Of a DNA stretch of 64,000 bases, positions 43,282 through 51,763 are shown one piece after another. Both the position numbers and the translations under genes were made by a program. This DNA is from Chitinophagaceae bacterium (GTDB lineage: Bacteria; Bacteroidota; Bacteroidia; Chitinophagales; Chitinophagaceae): the NCBI GenBank assembly GCA_016699815.1, contig CP065012.1:620001-684000 (forward strand), in the 5' to 3' direction. The notes beneath the pieces are model-generated. The model was given only the letters and a program-made list of their open reading frames with translations, ran no database searches and was not told where the DNA came from. The stretch's first letter is position 1, and every line of letters starts with the position of its first letter.

Positions 43282-43758
43282 TTATTCTTCTGTTTTTGCT
43301 TCTTCAGAGGCTTCAGGAGCCGGACTTTCGGCCGCAGGCACATCTTTCACCTTTTTTACAAAGGGTACATTGCGTTTATCCTGGCGTACCTTTTTGTGGT
43401 TTGCCTGGCGCAAAGCCATTTGTGCATCATGCTCTGTACTCCATTTAGTAAATTTTTCCATAGCAGTGGCCTCATCAAACAAGCCAAGGCTTACCCCACG
43501 CAACAAATGCTTTAAATAAAGTACGCCCTTGTATGAAAGGATACGGCGAACTGTATCGGTGGGTTGCGCACCTTTCTGCAACCAATCCAACGCCTTTTGG
43601 CGATCAATTTGTACGGTAGCAGGAACGGTAAGTGGGTTGTAGGAACCTAGTTTTTGAATAAATTTACCATCTCGTGGACTACGGGCATCCGCAATTACGA
43701 TGAAATAGAATGGTCTCTTTTTTGAGCCATGCCTTTGCAATCTCATTTTAACAGCCAT
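43282..43758 (-). CDS. rpsP: 30S ribosomal protein S16 with extended acidic tail
   Basis: A 158-aa S16. The core (residues 2-85) is standard: VKMRLQRHGSKKRPFYFIVIADARSPRDG and IGAQPTD-type loop (here QKGAQPTDTVRRIL). The remaining 70 residues form a basic then Pro/Ala/Glu-rich tail ending SEEAKTEE, absent from the 82-aa E. coli protein but usual in Bacteroidota S16. A TATCTTTG promoter element and its own terminator frame the gene. Confidence 0.97.
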   Translation of the reverse strand: MAVKMRLQRHGSKKRPFYFIVIADARSPRDGKFIQKLGSYNPLTVPATVQIDRQKALDWLQKGAQPTDTVRRILSYKGVLYLKHLLRGVSLGLFDEATAMEKFTKWSTEHDAQMALRQANHKKVRQDKRNVPFVKKVKDVPAAESPAPEASEEAKTEE

Positions 43759-43819
43759 AAAAAATAGAAATTTTCTTGGTTGTGAATAAATAGGGTTTAC
43801 TTTCCTTAAAAAAGGAGAA

Positions 43820-43827
43820 CAAAGATA
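43820..43827 (-). promoter_or_regulatory. -7 promoter element (TATCTTTG) for rpsP
   Basis: The minus strand reads TATCTTTG, 62 bases before the rpsP ATG. Confidence 0.5.
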
Positions 43828-43890
43828 ATGAGCAGGATACTATTTACCAAACAAATCATTTGTATGAAAGAAAATAATATTTTAACTTGT

Positions 43891-44766
43891 TTAATAGCTA
43901 TTTTTTCTTATATGAAATAAGCGGCTTAAGTTAAAGCCAAAGCGGATATCTCCATTAAAAAACCTACCATAGGTTTCGTATAAAAAAGCCCTTTCGTTCA
44001 TACCGGTTGCATTGGAAAAGTGGAGTTGAAAAATATGGCCTCCGGTTTCTAAATCTATTCCTACTCCTAATGGGTAATGGCTTATTGAACTGAGGCCTTT
44101 TAAAATATGCTGGTAATCCAGGGTTAAAGATGTTCTGCGGCTTATTTTATATTTTAAGCCAATGCCCGGTGCGGTAATATTTCTTGCTTCTCCATTAAGT
44201 GGCGCATTACTGTGTACAAATACCTGGCTTATTTGACCGGAAAATTTGTTGCTGAATTTTCTTGCGGCAATTACCTGAAGATAATAGGAAAACCGGTCGG
44301 CTGCAGAAGGCTTTGGAGTAGCAAAGCTTTTTTCTGCCCAAACTGTACTGCCTGCAACCAAAACCAACGATAAAGGCATTGTTTTTTGCCCGGATGTTTG
44401 TTGCAAAATCCTCCATTTAATAAAACCATCCAGTTCTTTTCGATAGGTGCTTCGGCCAATTCCTAAACTAATGTTATCGGTTAATCCATAATTAAAACCC
44501 AGGTGCATAGAAGCTTCATCCAGGCCAAACAACTCTTTTATACCTTTATTTACATATCCAAAGCGATGCAGTATTCTCACATCCAATTGCGATTTACGGA
44601 GCATATCAACAGAATGAGAAAGTATAACCTTTGTTGATTTAAATGTGGCAAAAACTTTAGCAGTTTCAAATGTAGTTATTTCTTTATCGGTAATGGCCTG
44701 CTTTTGCTGTGCCGATACCATCATAGAGAAAATATAACCACAAAAAACAAACGTAATTTTTTTCAT
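43891..44766 (-). CDS. DUF5777-family outer-membrane beta-barrel protein
   Basis: A 291-aa protein from the start at 44766 (MKKITFVFCGYIF), which begins a signal peptide ending MMVSAQ; ATG 44799 lies inside the preceding gene. The mature protein has alternating beta-strand pattern throughout and the family-like segments HSVDMLRKSQLDVRILHRFG, LGFNYGLTDNISLGIGRS and LDYQHIL, consistent with the DUF5777 barrel family. It directly follows a c-type cytochrome lipoprotein gene (7-base gap); such pairs are common in Bacteroidota and may form an outer-membrane electron or nutrient module. Its exact role is unknown. Confidence 0.78.
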   Translation of the reverse strand: MKKITFVFCGYIFSMMVSAQQKQAITDKEITTFETAKVFATFKSTKVILSHSVDMLRKSQLDVRILHRFGYVNKGIKELFGLDEASMHLGFNYGLTDNISLGIGRSTYRKELDGFIKWRILQQTSGQKTMPLSLVLVAGSTVWAEKSFATPKPSAADRFSYYLQVIAARKFSNKFSGQISQVFVHSNAPLNGEARNITAPGIGLKYKISRRTSLTLDYQHILKGLSSISHYPLGVGIDLETGGHIFQLHFSNATGMNERAFLYETYGRFFNGDIRFGFNLSRLFHIRKNSY

Positions 44767-44773
44767 AACTGCA

Positions 44774-45601
44774 TTAATCTGTAAGTCTTCCACCGGCATT
44801 TATCCAATCGGTAATAATTTGTTTTTCGGAAGCGGATAAAGTAGGTCCGCCCTGAGGCATATCTCCAACTACAACAGCCCTGTTATTAATGAGGTTTTTA
44901 TTGGCCACAACAGTACAGTTTACTGTCCAGTCCTTACCGGCAGCAGGCGAAGGGCCACTATGGCAACCGATACATTTTGCATTGAGTAATGTGCGCACAG
45001 CAGAAAATTTTGTACCCGGGCTTCCTGAAATTACCGATACGGTTTGTGAGTTTTCGCATCCGCCTGCATCTTTTACAAATACAGTATAGCTGCCTTCGGC
45101 AAGATTGTTAAAAGTATTTGCACTGCCATAGGTTCCTGCAGCGCCCAGCTTATATTGAAAACCTGTGCTTCCTGTTGCAGTAACGGTAATTGCTCCATCG
45201 GAACTGCCGCAGCCACTGGTTACAGATGGTACAGCATTAATGGTAAACCCGGTTCCGGTTGCTGTTACATTTGCTGGTTGTGATTTTTCGCAACCTGCAG
45301 CGTCTTTGGCAAATACGGTATATGTACCTGCTGACAATCCGTTAAAAATTCCTGAAGACTGGTAAGTTCCTGAAGCATTTAATTTAAACTGGAAACCGCT
45401 GCTACCTGTTGCTGTTACGGTAATGCTTCCATTGGGTGCGCCGCAGCCTACTGAAGCTGAAGGTGTGGCGGTAATTACAATGGTTTTGCCTGCGCAAGGG
45501 TCGGGATTAGGATCGTTGCCGCCTTTGCTACAAGAAGTTAACTGGCTGCCGGCCGTTATAAAAACAACCATTAAGGTTGCCCAAAGTTTAATTTTATACA
45601 T
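44774..45601 (-). CDS. c-type cytochrome lipoprotein with two SprB-like repeats
   Basis: A 275-aa protein. Residues 1-24 are a lipoprotein signal (lipobox LTSC, C24). Two tandem repeats of about 75 residues follow (near 43-117 and 121-193), each with a GCG start, SITVTATGS or AITVTATGS, and a YTVF-KDA-GCE end. The C-terminal 80 residues are a monoheme domain: heme motif CIGCH (C210-H214), probable Met ligand M248 in VGDMPQGG and a terminal EKQIITDWINAGG helix as in single-heme cytochromes. It is a probable substrate of the CcmE/CcmF pathway. The combination of surface-type repeats with a heme domain is unusual. Confidence 0.85.
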   Translation of the reverse strand: MYKIKLWATLMVVFITAGSQLTSCSKGGNDPNPDPCAGKTIVITATPSASVGCGAPNGSITVTATGSSGFQFKLNASGTYQSSGIFNGLSAGTYTVFAKDAAGCEKSQPANVTATGTGFTINAVPSVTSGCGSSDGAITVTATGSTGFQYKLGAAGTYGSANTFNNLAEGSYTVFVKDAGGCENSQTVSVISGSPGTKFSAVRTLLNAKCIGCHSGPSPAAGKDWTVNCTVVANKNLINNRAVVVGDMPQGGPTLSASEKQIITDWINAGGRLTD

Positions 45602-45647
45602 ACAAGCTGTTTCCTGCTTATACGAACAATTGAATAATTTGGTTGCC

Positions 45648-47027
45648 TTAGTTTTTCTTTTGTGGTTTGAATTTTAGTCCAATTAAAATTTCGGAGGAGA
45701 ATAATTTTATTTGTCCTTCGCCAACTCCGGCCATGGGTATGGCAAGGCCGGGCTGAACAAAAATTGAAAAATTACTCTTGAACTTTCTTTCCACGCCTAC
45801 ATCAATCCTAAGTACAGAAAACAAATGCTTGTTGCCATTATATGATGCCTTTGCATGGTGCAGAGTATTGTAATAAATATAATCGTAAGCATACTCTTCC
45901 TTTTTCATAATAAAAGAAGAAATACCAGTGCCTGCAAAAATTTGCCAGTTATTTTTTGTTGAAAAATCATAGCGAACAGAAACGGGTATTTCATATACCA
46001 GGCAATTTGCATCAACTCTTTTAATGTCAACTGTACCCCAATAGCTGCCGGGCTTTGCCTTATAGTCTTTTTTACCGGCAATATATTTTTTAGTTCCTTT
46101 AAAAAAACCAGCCTGTATGCTTACCCTTTTGCTCAAATAATACCCTGCAGAAAAGCCTGCCCGAAAACTAAATTTATTTAACCCGGGAAATTTCACACCG
46201 CTGCCTTCGGCTCCTGAGAGCAATGAAAAATAAAATTTTGAAGCTTTTGTTTTTGGGGCAGGAGTTTCTTTTTTGCTTATTGGCAAAGAATCGTTCTCAT
46301 AGATTCTTATTGAATCTATGGTTAATTCTCTTTGCTTATGGGCGCTATCTGTGCCTGATTGCGGTTCCTCTTTGGGCAAATTATTGTTTGCTGTTTTCTG
46401 GTAATTTTCAGAAGCGGCATTAAATGATTCTTCATCCTCATAATTTTGCAGGTCTTTATTTTCGGTGTTTTCTGTACCTGCATTTGTAATGCTGGTATTT
46501 AATTTTTCTTTTACCTTTTTAGAATGTGTTGATTTGGAATAGTTGTTATCGCTATTTGTTAAGCGAATATTTCCAATACTTTCTTTATTGGCTGAATTGG
46601 CTTGGAGCTTTATTGTGCGTTCTTTTTGATTTATTGCAAAAATTTTATTTTTTACATTACTTTCCGTGCTTACTATATTCGTTGAAGGTATTGCATCCTT
46701 TACCGTTGCATCAGAAAAAGAATCCAGGAGTGGCTGAGCTACATTTGCGTTTAAGTTTTTGTTTGTGTCAGTTGATATTGCTGTGATCATTTGACGGTAG
46801 GCTTTAGTTGAAGTTGAGCCTTTTTTGAAATAGAAATACCCTACAGTGGCAATACCAATCGTTAAAGGCAGCAACCAAAACCACCATACAAATGGCCGTT
46901 TATGATCATCGGTTTCATTGAGCAATTTTTCCATTTGCGTCCATGCCTGTTCATCAAAAATCGGCTCCCAATTTTGGGCAGCAGTTTTTATTTTCTCTTC
47001 TACCTGGTTATATGGCTTTTTGTTCAT
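45648..47027 (-). CDS. Predicted dual membrane-spanning anti-sigma factor with outer-membrane barrel
   Basis: A 459-aa protein. Residues 1-45 are a cytosolic segment (EEKIKTAAQNWEPIFDEQAWTQMEKLL) like the sigma-binding part of Bacteroidota anti-sigma proteins. Residues 46-67 form one membrane helix (VWWFWLLPLTIGIATVGYFYF). Residues 70-260 are a long, low-complexity polar linker rich in Asn, Ser, Lys and Thr. Residues 263-459 have PorT-type beta-barrel pattern (FRAGFSAGYYLSKRVSIQAGFF; FSIFVQPGLAIPM; EILIGLKFKP). This matches the dual membrane-spanning anti-sigma design reported in Bacteroides. The start overlaps the sigma factor gene by 20 bases. Confidence 0.8.
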   Translation of the reverse strand: MNKKPYNQVEEKIKTAAQNWEPIFDEQAWTQMEKLLNETDDHKRPFVWWFWLLPLTIGIATVGYFYFKKGSTSTKAYRQMITAISTDTNKNLNANVAQPLLDSFSDATVKDAIPSTNIVSTESNVKNKIFAINQKERTIKLQANSANKESIGNIRLTNSDNNYSKSTHSKKVKEKLNTSITNAGTENTENKDLQNYEDEESFNAASENYQKTANNNLPKEEPQSGTDSAHKQRELTIDSIRIYENDSLPISKKETPAPKTKASKFYFSLLSGAEGSGVKFPGLNKFSFRAGFSAGYYLSKRVSIQAGFFKGTKKYIAGKKDYKAKPGSYWGTVDIKRVDANCLVYEIPVSVRYDFSTKNNWQIFAGTGISSFIMKKEEYAYDYIYYNTLHHAKASYNGNKHLFSVLRIDVGVERKFKSNFSIFVQPGLAIPMAGVGEGQIKLFSSEILIGLKFKPQKKN

Positions 47028-47592
47028 AATAATTAAAATCTGATTCTTTCAACATCTTTTGAATATTCATCCTGGCTTTTGCCAGGTTTGATTTTGAAGT
47101 GCCTACTGAAATTTTAAGTTGTGCCGCAATTTCTTCATGTTTAAACCCATCCATTACATACAGGTTAAAAACCGTTCGGTAAACCGGTGAAAGCTTTTGA
47201 ATAATGGCAAGTATTTCTTTAAACTGCAGGTGATCTACAGAGCTTGCAGTTTCCTGGGCCATATCAAAATGTTGAGGGGGAACTTCTGCTAAAACAAAAT
47301 TTTTATTTTGTTTACGGAGATGGTCAATAGCCGTATTGATCATAATACGTTTCATCCAGCCTTTTAAATCGGCCTCATAATTGGAATGTTTGGGGTTAAA
47401 ACGGCCAAGCGAACGATAAATTTTTAGAAACCCGTCGTTTATTATGAGGTTTACATCGTCATCATTATTACAATAGCGTACACAAATAGCTGCCGCATAG
47501 CCATAGTAGCGTAAATAAAAGGCTCTTTGGCTACCTCGGTTGTTGTTGATGCAACCCTGGATAATATCAAATAAGTTGCCTTGTAACGGCAA
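47008..47592 (-). CDS. ECF-type RNA polymerase sigma factor
   Basis: A 194-aa extracytoplasmic function sigma factor. Region 2 (residues about 25-95) includes GFLKIYRSLGRFNP and LKGWMKRIMINTAIDHLRK; region 4 (about 125-180) includes LSPVYRTVFNLYVMDGFKHEEIAAQLKISVGTSKSNLAKAR, the -35-binding helix-turn-helix. Its 3' end overlaps the predicted anti-sigma gene by 20 bases, a strong sign of a cognate pair. The start codon at 47592 is TTG; an ATG-started shorter form is not obvious. Confidence 0.92.
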   Translation of the reverse strand: MPLQGNLFDIIQGCINNNRGSQRAFYLRYYGYAAAICVRYCNNDDDVNLIINDGFLKIYRSLGRFNPKHSNYEADLKGWMKRIMINTAIDHLRKQNKNFVLAEVPPQHFDMAQETASSVDHLQFKEILAIIQKLSPVYRTVFNLYVMDGFKHEEIAAQLKISVGTSKSNLAKARMNIQKMLKESDFNYYEQKAI

Positions 47593-47728
47593 TGTATTAT
47601 GGGCTTTAAAGATTTATAATTACCAAACGGGCATCTTTTGAAATGGGTTGCCTTTTATTAAAAAAAATCTTTTTACCTCATTAAAGAACAATAATTTGAG
47701 ATTTGTACTGGAAGAACAGATTCATTAA

Positions 47729-49054
47729 TTACCTGCGGCCAATGCCCGGCATACCCTTACCTGCCGGCATTTTATTCATCATTTTCATCATGCTTTTCAT
47801 TTGCTCGAATTGTTTTAAAAACTGGTTGAGTTCTGCTAAGTCTTTTCCGCTGCCTTTTGCAATACGTTGTTTACGGGAAGGGCTGATAATATCGGGGTTG
47901 CGGCGTTCCTGCAAGGTCATACTGTTTATCATGGCCTCTATACCTTTAAATGAATTATCATTTACATCTACATCTTTTATTTGTTTGCCTACGCCGGGTA
48001 TCATTCCCATAAGGTCTTTGATATTACCCATTTTTTTTATTTGCTGTAACTGTGTTTTAAAGTCTTCAAAGTCAAATTGGTTTTTACGGATCTTTTTTTC
48101 CAGTTTTGCTGCTTCGGCTTCATCAAACTGTGCCTGGGCTTTTTCAACCAGGCTTACAATATCACCCATACCCAAAATACGCTGTGCCATCCTTTCGGGA
48201 TAAAACACATCCAGTGTATCCAGCTTTTCGCCATTGCTGGTAAATTTTATGGGTTTATTTACCGTATGCCTAATGGAGAGTGCTGCACCACCTCTTGTAT
48301 CGCCATCCAGTTTGGTAAGCACTACTCCGCTAAAATTTAAACGCTCGTTAAAAGCTGCAGCGGTATTCACAGCATCTTGCCCGGTCATACTATCTACCAC
48401 AAATAATATTTCATTTGGGTTTACGGCTGCTTTAATATTGGCTACCTCGGTCATCATGGCTTCATCAACGGCAAGCCGGCCTGCAGTATCTATAATGATG
48501 ACATTTTTATTTTTTGCTTTAGCTTCTTTAATGGCATTTTGGGCTATGAGCACTGCATCTTTAGTTTCCCTTTCCGTATACACATCCACGTTAATTTGCG
48601 CTCCTAAAACCTCCAACTGGTCCATTGCTGCAGGCCGGTAAATATCTGCGGCAACCAGCAACGGAGATTTGCCTTTTGCCGTTTTTAAATAATTGGCCAG
48701 CTTGCCGCTAAAAGTAGTTTTACCGCTACCCTGTAAACCGGCAATTAAAATTACTGCCGGGTTCCCTGAAACATCAAACCCCGTTTCTGTACCGCCCATT
48801 AATTCGGTAAGCTCATCCTGAACAATTTTTATCATTTGCTGACCGGGATTTACTGCCAGCAAAACCTTACTGCCAATGGCTTTATCTTTTACCCTGTCGG
48901 TAAATTCTTTGGCTATTTTATAATTCACATCTGCATCTACCAATGCTCGCCTGATGTCTTTTACAGTATTGGCAATATTAAGCTCTGTAATTCTGCCCTG
49001 GCCTTTTATATTTTTAAAAGCCGAATCTAACTTTTCACTAAGTGAATTGAACAT
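47729..49054 (-). CDS. ffh: Signal recognition particle protein Ffh
   Basis: A 441-aa SRP54-type GTPase with N domain (residues 1-90), G domain (GLQGSGKTTFSGKLA near 107, DTAGRLAVDE near 190, TKLDGDTRGG near 247) and Met-rich M domain (from about 300), which binds SRP RNA and signal sequences. It ends KGMPGIGRR. It delivers inner-membrane proteins to FtsY and the translocon. A TATCTTTG element lies 25 bases upstream. Confidence 0.97.
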   Translation of the reverse strand: MFNSLSEKLDSAFKNIKGQGRITELNIANTVKDIRRALVDADVNYKIAKEFTDRVKDKAIGSKVLLAVNPGQQMIKIVQDELTELMGGTETGFDVSGNPAVILIAGLQGSGKTTFSGKLANYLKTAKGKSPLLVAADIYRPAAMDQLEVLGAQINVDVYTERETKDAVLIAQNAIKEAKAKNKNVIIIDTAGRLAVDEAMMTEVANIKAAVNPNEILFVVDSMTGQDAVNTAAAFNERLNFSGVVLTKLDGDTRGGAALSIRHTVNKPIKFTSNGEKLDTLDVFYPERMAQRILGMGDIVSLVEKAQAQFDEAEAAKLEKKIRKNQFDFEDFKTQLQQIKKMGNIKDLMGMIPGVGKQIKDVDVNDNSFKGIEAMINSMTLQERRNPDIISPSRKQRIAKGSGKDLAELNQFLKQFEQMKSMMKMMNKMPAGKGMPGIGRR

Positions 49055-49078
49055 ATAGTTATTTCAATAAATGAAGCG

Positions 49079-49086
49079 CAAAGATA
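49079..49086 (-). promoter_or_regulatory. -7 promoter element (TATCTTTG) for ffh
   Basis: The minus strand reads TATCTTTG, 25 bases before the ATG at 49054. Confidence 0.55.
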
Positions 49087-49121
49087 CTGTATTTGCATTT
49101 TTAAATTAATGCTTTTGCTAT

Positions 49122-49928
49122 TTAGCAGCTCACATTAAAATCCCGTAAAGCATCATTGAGGCTGGTTTTGAGGTTGGTAGATTCTTTACGCTTGCCAATT
49201 ATTAAAGCGCAGCCAACAGCATATTCCCCGGCTGGGAATTTTTTATTATATGTTCCCGGAATTACTACGCTTCTCGATGGAACGAGCCCTTTTGTTTCAA
49301 CAGGTACTTTACCCGTAACATCTATTATTTTTGTGGACTGAGTAAGCACTACATTAGCGCCTAAAACAGCTTCTTTTTCCACTCTTACGCCTTCTACAAT
49401 AATGCAACGGCTGCCAATAAAACAGCCATCTTCTACAATTACAGGGCTTGCTTGCAACGGTTCAAGCACACCACCAATACCCACGCCGCCACTCAGGTGT
49501 ACGTTTTTGCCAATTTGGGCACAACTGCCTACGGTTGCCCAGGTATCTACCAAGGTACCTTCATCTACATAAGCGCCAATATTTACATACGATGGCATAA
49601 GCACAACATTTTTTGCAAGATAAGCGCCATAGCGTGCAACAGCATGTGGTACTGCCCTCACACCAAGTGACTGGTAATTTTTTTTCAACAACATTTTATC
49701 GTAAAATTCAAAAGGCGGTAAATCCCATGTGTGCATTTGCTGCACCCCAAAATAAAGCAATATGGCCTGCTTTACCCATTCGTTTACCTGCCAGCCGTTT
49801 TTCATTGGCTCGGCAGTACGCAAGCGGCCTTTGTCCACCTCCTCAATTACCGCTCTTACTGCTGCTGTATATTTATCTTCTTTCAGCAATTCCCTGTTTT
49901 CCCAAGCCTCTTGTATGAGTATTTTCAT
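49122..49928 (-). CDS. dapD: 2,3,4,5-tetrahydropyridine-2,6-dicarboxylate N-succinyltransferase
   Basis: A 268-aa left-handed beta-helix acyltransferase of the DapD family, acting in the succinylase branch of diaminopimelate and lysine synthesis. Visible features are the N-terminal helical domain, PHAVARYGAYLAKNVVLMPSYVNIGAYVDEGT near 97-128, then hexapeptide turns (VGSCAQIGKNVHLSGGVGIGGV) and GCFIGSRCIIVEGV. The C-terminal region PSRSVVIPGTYNKKF closes the fold. Length and motifs fit the family closely. Confidence 0.95.
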   Translation of the reverse strand: MKILIQEAWENRELLKEDKYTAAVRAVIEEVDKGRLRTAEPMKNGWQVNEWVKQAILLYFGVQQMHTWDLPPFEFYDKMLLKKNYQSLGVRAVPHAVARYGAYLAKNVVLMPSYVNIGAYVDEGTLVDTWATVGSCAQIGKNVHLSGGVGIGGVLEPLQASPVIVEDGCFIGSRCIIVEGVRVEKEAVLGANVVLTQSTKIIDVTGKVPVETKGLVPSRSVVIPGTYNKKFPAGEYAVGCALIIGKRKESTNLKTSLNDALRDFNVSC

Positions 49929-50035
49929 GTTATAAATTTTTTGCGAAATTAATTATTCAATTTTAAAAATAAGAAATTAGGTTAGCGTAGATATTAAATA
50001 CAAAAAACATAGCATTTAATACATATTGCAGCGCT

Positions 50036-50043
50036 TATCTTTG
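50036..50043 (+). promoter_or_regulatory. -7 promoter element (TATCTTTG) for the glycosyltransferase-tsaC pair
   Basis: TATCTTTG ends five bases before the ATG at 50049, so the predicted transcription start coincides with the start codon, implying a leaderless or nearly leaderless mRNA. Confidence 0.5.
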
Positions 50044-50048
50044 CTTGT

Positions 50049-51194
50049 ATGAACATTGGTTTTGATGCAAAAAGGGCTTTTCATAATACTACGGGCCTCG
50101 GCCATTACAGCCGAACGCTTATAGCATCATTGGCCAAATTTTATCCCCAGCACCAATATTTTTTATTTAATCCCAAACCATCAGGTTTAATTTCATTTAA
50201 AGAGGAAAATACCAGAGAAATTTTACCGGAAGGTTTTTTCAATAACCTATTTTCTTCTGCCTGGCGCAGTAGAAATGTTACGAAAGATTTAGAAAAATTA
50301 AAAATAAATATTTATCATGGCCTAAGCCAGGAAATACCTTTTGGCATTAATGCTACAAAAATAAAAACTGTGGTAACCATACATGATTTAATTCACGAAC
50401 GCTATCCACATCAGTTTAACCCTGTTGATGTAAAGATTTATACTAAAAAATACCGCCATGCCTGTACGCATGCACAAGCCATTATTGCCATTAGCAACCA
50501 AACAAAAAAAGATTTAATAGATTTTTATAAAGTACCAGAAGAAAAAATTACCGTTTGTTACCAAAGCTGTAACCCTGTATTTAGCCATACCTTACCGGAG
50601 GAAGCAATACAAAGAGTGAAAATAAAGTATGGCTTGCCCGAAAAATTTTTACTCTCCGTTGGCTCCATAATTGAAAGAAAAAATTTGATGAATGTTTGCA
50701 AAGCTTTGTTACTATTACGCAATGAATGCCCGCTACCGCTGGTAATAATTGGTGAAGGCAATTGTTATAAGCAAAAAGTAGAAAAATTTATTACAGAAAA
50801 TAAATTGGAAAGCCGTATTATTTTTCTTTCGCAGCGTGTTGCGGCCCAAAGTAAAGATTTTAAATCATCCCAAGATTTTCCGGCTATATACCAAGCTGCA
50901 ACTGCCATGGTATATCCATCCTATTTTGAAGGCTTTGGCATACCCGTTTTGGAAGCTTTGTGGAGCCGGTTGCCTGTAATTACTTCAAATACCAGCAGCA
51001 TGCCTGAAGCAGGCGGAGATGGCGCATTTTTAATAGATCCCGCCAAGCCGCAGGAAATTGCTGAAGCAATCTTAAAAATATACAGTGACCCAAACTTTAC
51101 GGAAAGCATGAAAACAAAGGGCTGGCAATATGCCCAACGCTTTACTGTACAAAATTGTGCCGCATCTGTAATGGATGTTTACACCCAATTATGA
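50049..51194 (+). CDS. GT4-family glycosyltransferase
   Basis: A 381-aa GT-B glycosyltransferase. The N-terminal domain starts IGFDAKRAFHNTTGLGHYSR with the glycine-rich acceptor loop. The C-terminal domain carries LLSVGSIIERKNL (family motif with Glu-Arg-Lys) and the E-x7-E motif in SYFEGFGIPVLEALWSRLPVITS, binding the nucleotide sugar. It probably builds a surface polysaccharide or glycolipid from a mannose- or glucose-type donor. The tsaC gene overlaps its stop by four bases. Confidence 0.9.
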   Translation: MNIGFDAKRAFHNTTGLGHYSRTLIASLAKFYPQHQYFLFNPKPSGLISFKEENTREILPEGFFNNLFSSAWRSRNVTKDLEKLKINIYHGLSQEIPFGINATKIKTVVTIHDLIHERYPHQFNPVDVKIYTKKYRHACTHAQAIIAISNQTKKDLIDFYKVPEEKITVCYQSCNPVFSHTLPEEAIQRVKIKYGLPEKFLLSVGSIIERKNLMNVCKALLLLRNECPLPLVIIGEGNCYKQKVEKFITENKLESRIIFLSQRVAAQSKDFKSSQDFPAIYQAATAMVYPSYFEGFGIPVLEALWSRLPVITSNTSSMPEAGGDGAFLIDPAKPQEIAEAILKIYSDPNFTESMKTKGWQYAQRFTVQNCAASVMDVYTQL

Positions 51195-51763
51195 AATTAT
51201 ATCAACACGATATTGAACAATGCCTGGACATATTACAGAAAGGTGGATTGATTTTATACCCAACAGATACTGTATGGGGAATTGGATGCGATGCACAAAA
51301 CAAAGGAGCAGTTGAAAAAATTTTCAACCTAAAAAAGAGAAACGAGAAAAAAAGTATGATTGTTTTAATTGCTGATGAAAGTGAAATTACGCAATTTACC
51401 AATGAAGCTTTCCCCACAGTATTTGATTTTATAAAAGGGGTACATAAACCGGTTACCGTTGTTTACCCCAAAGCCAAAAATCTTGCACCCAATTTATTAA
51501 ATGCAGATGGTAGTATTGCCATTAGGATTGTAAAAAAAGGTTTTGCCAAAGATCTGTTGAAAAAATTTGGCAAACCCATTGTGAGCACTTCTGCCAATTT
51601 AAGCGGTTACCCTGCGCCGGGAAATTTTTACGACGTTGATATTGCCATTAAAAAAGGCGTAAGTTATGTGGTGGAGTTTTCTCGTGATGTTCAGAAAATA
51701 GCTTCTCCAAGTACGGTAGTAACCGTTGATGCAAAAGGCAAAATTATTATATTAAGGCCTTAA
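51191..51763 (+). CDS. tsaC: Threonylcarbamoyl-AMP synthase (Sua5/YciO/YrdC family)
   Basis: A 190-aa YrdC-domain protein, which makes threonylcarbamoyl-AMP for tRNA t6A37 modification. Seen are GGLILYPTDTVWGIGCDA, FNLKKRNEKKSMIVLI with the KR-x3-K pattern, and KPIVSTSANLSGYPAP. The start at 51191 is chosen because it overlaps the glycosyltransferase stop as ATGA and gives the normal N-terminus; 51155 adds 12 unrelated residues. It is the short TsaC form without the Sua5 domain; a YciO-type paralogue cannot be excluded. Its stop overlaps the convergent gene 51760-52341. Confidence 0.9.
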   Translation: MKLYQHDIEQCLDILQKGGLILYPTDTVWGIGCDAQNKGAVEKIFNLKKRNEKKSMIVLIADESEITQFTNEAFPTVFDFIKGVHKPVTVVYPKAKNLAPNLLNADGSIAIRIVKKGFAKDLLKKFGKPIVSTSANLSGYPAPGNFYDVDIAIKKGVSYVVEFSRDVQKIASPSTVVTVDAKGKIIILRP

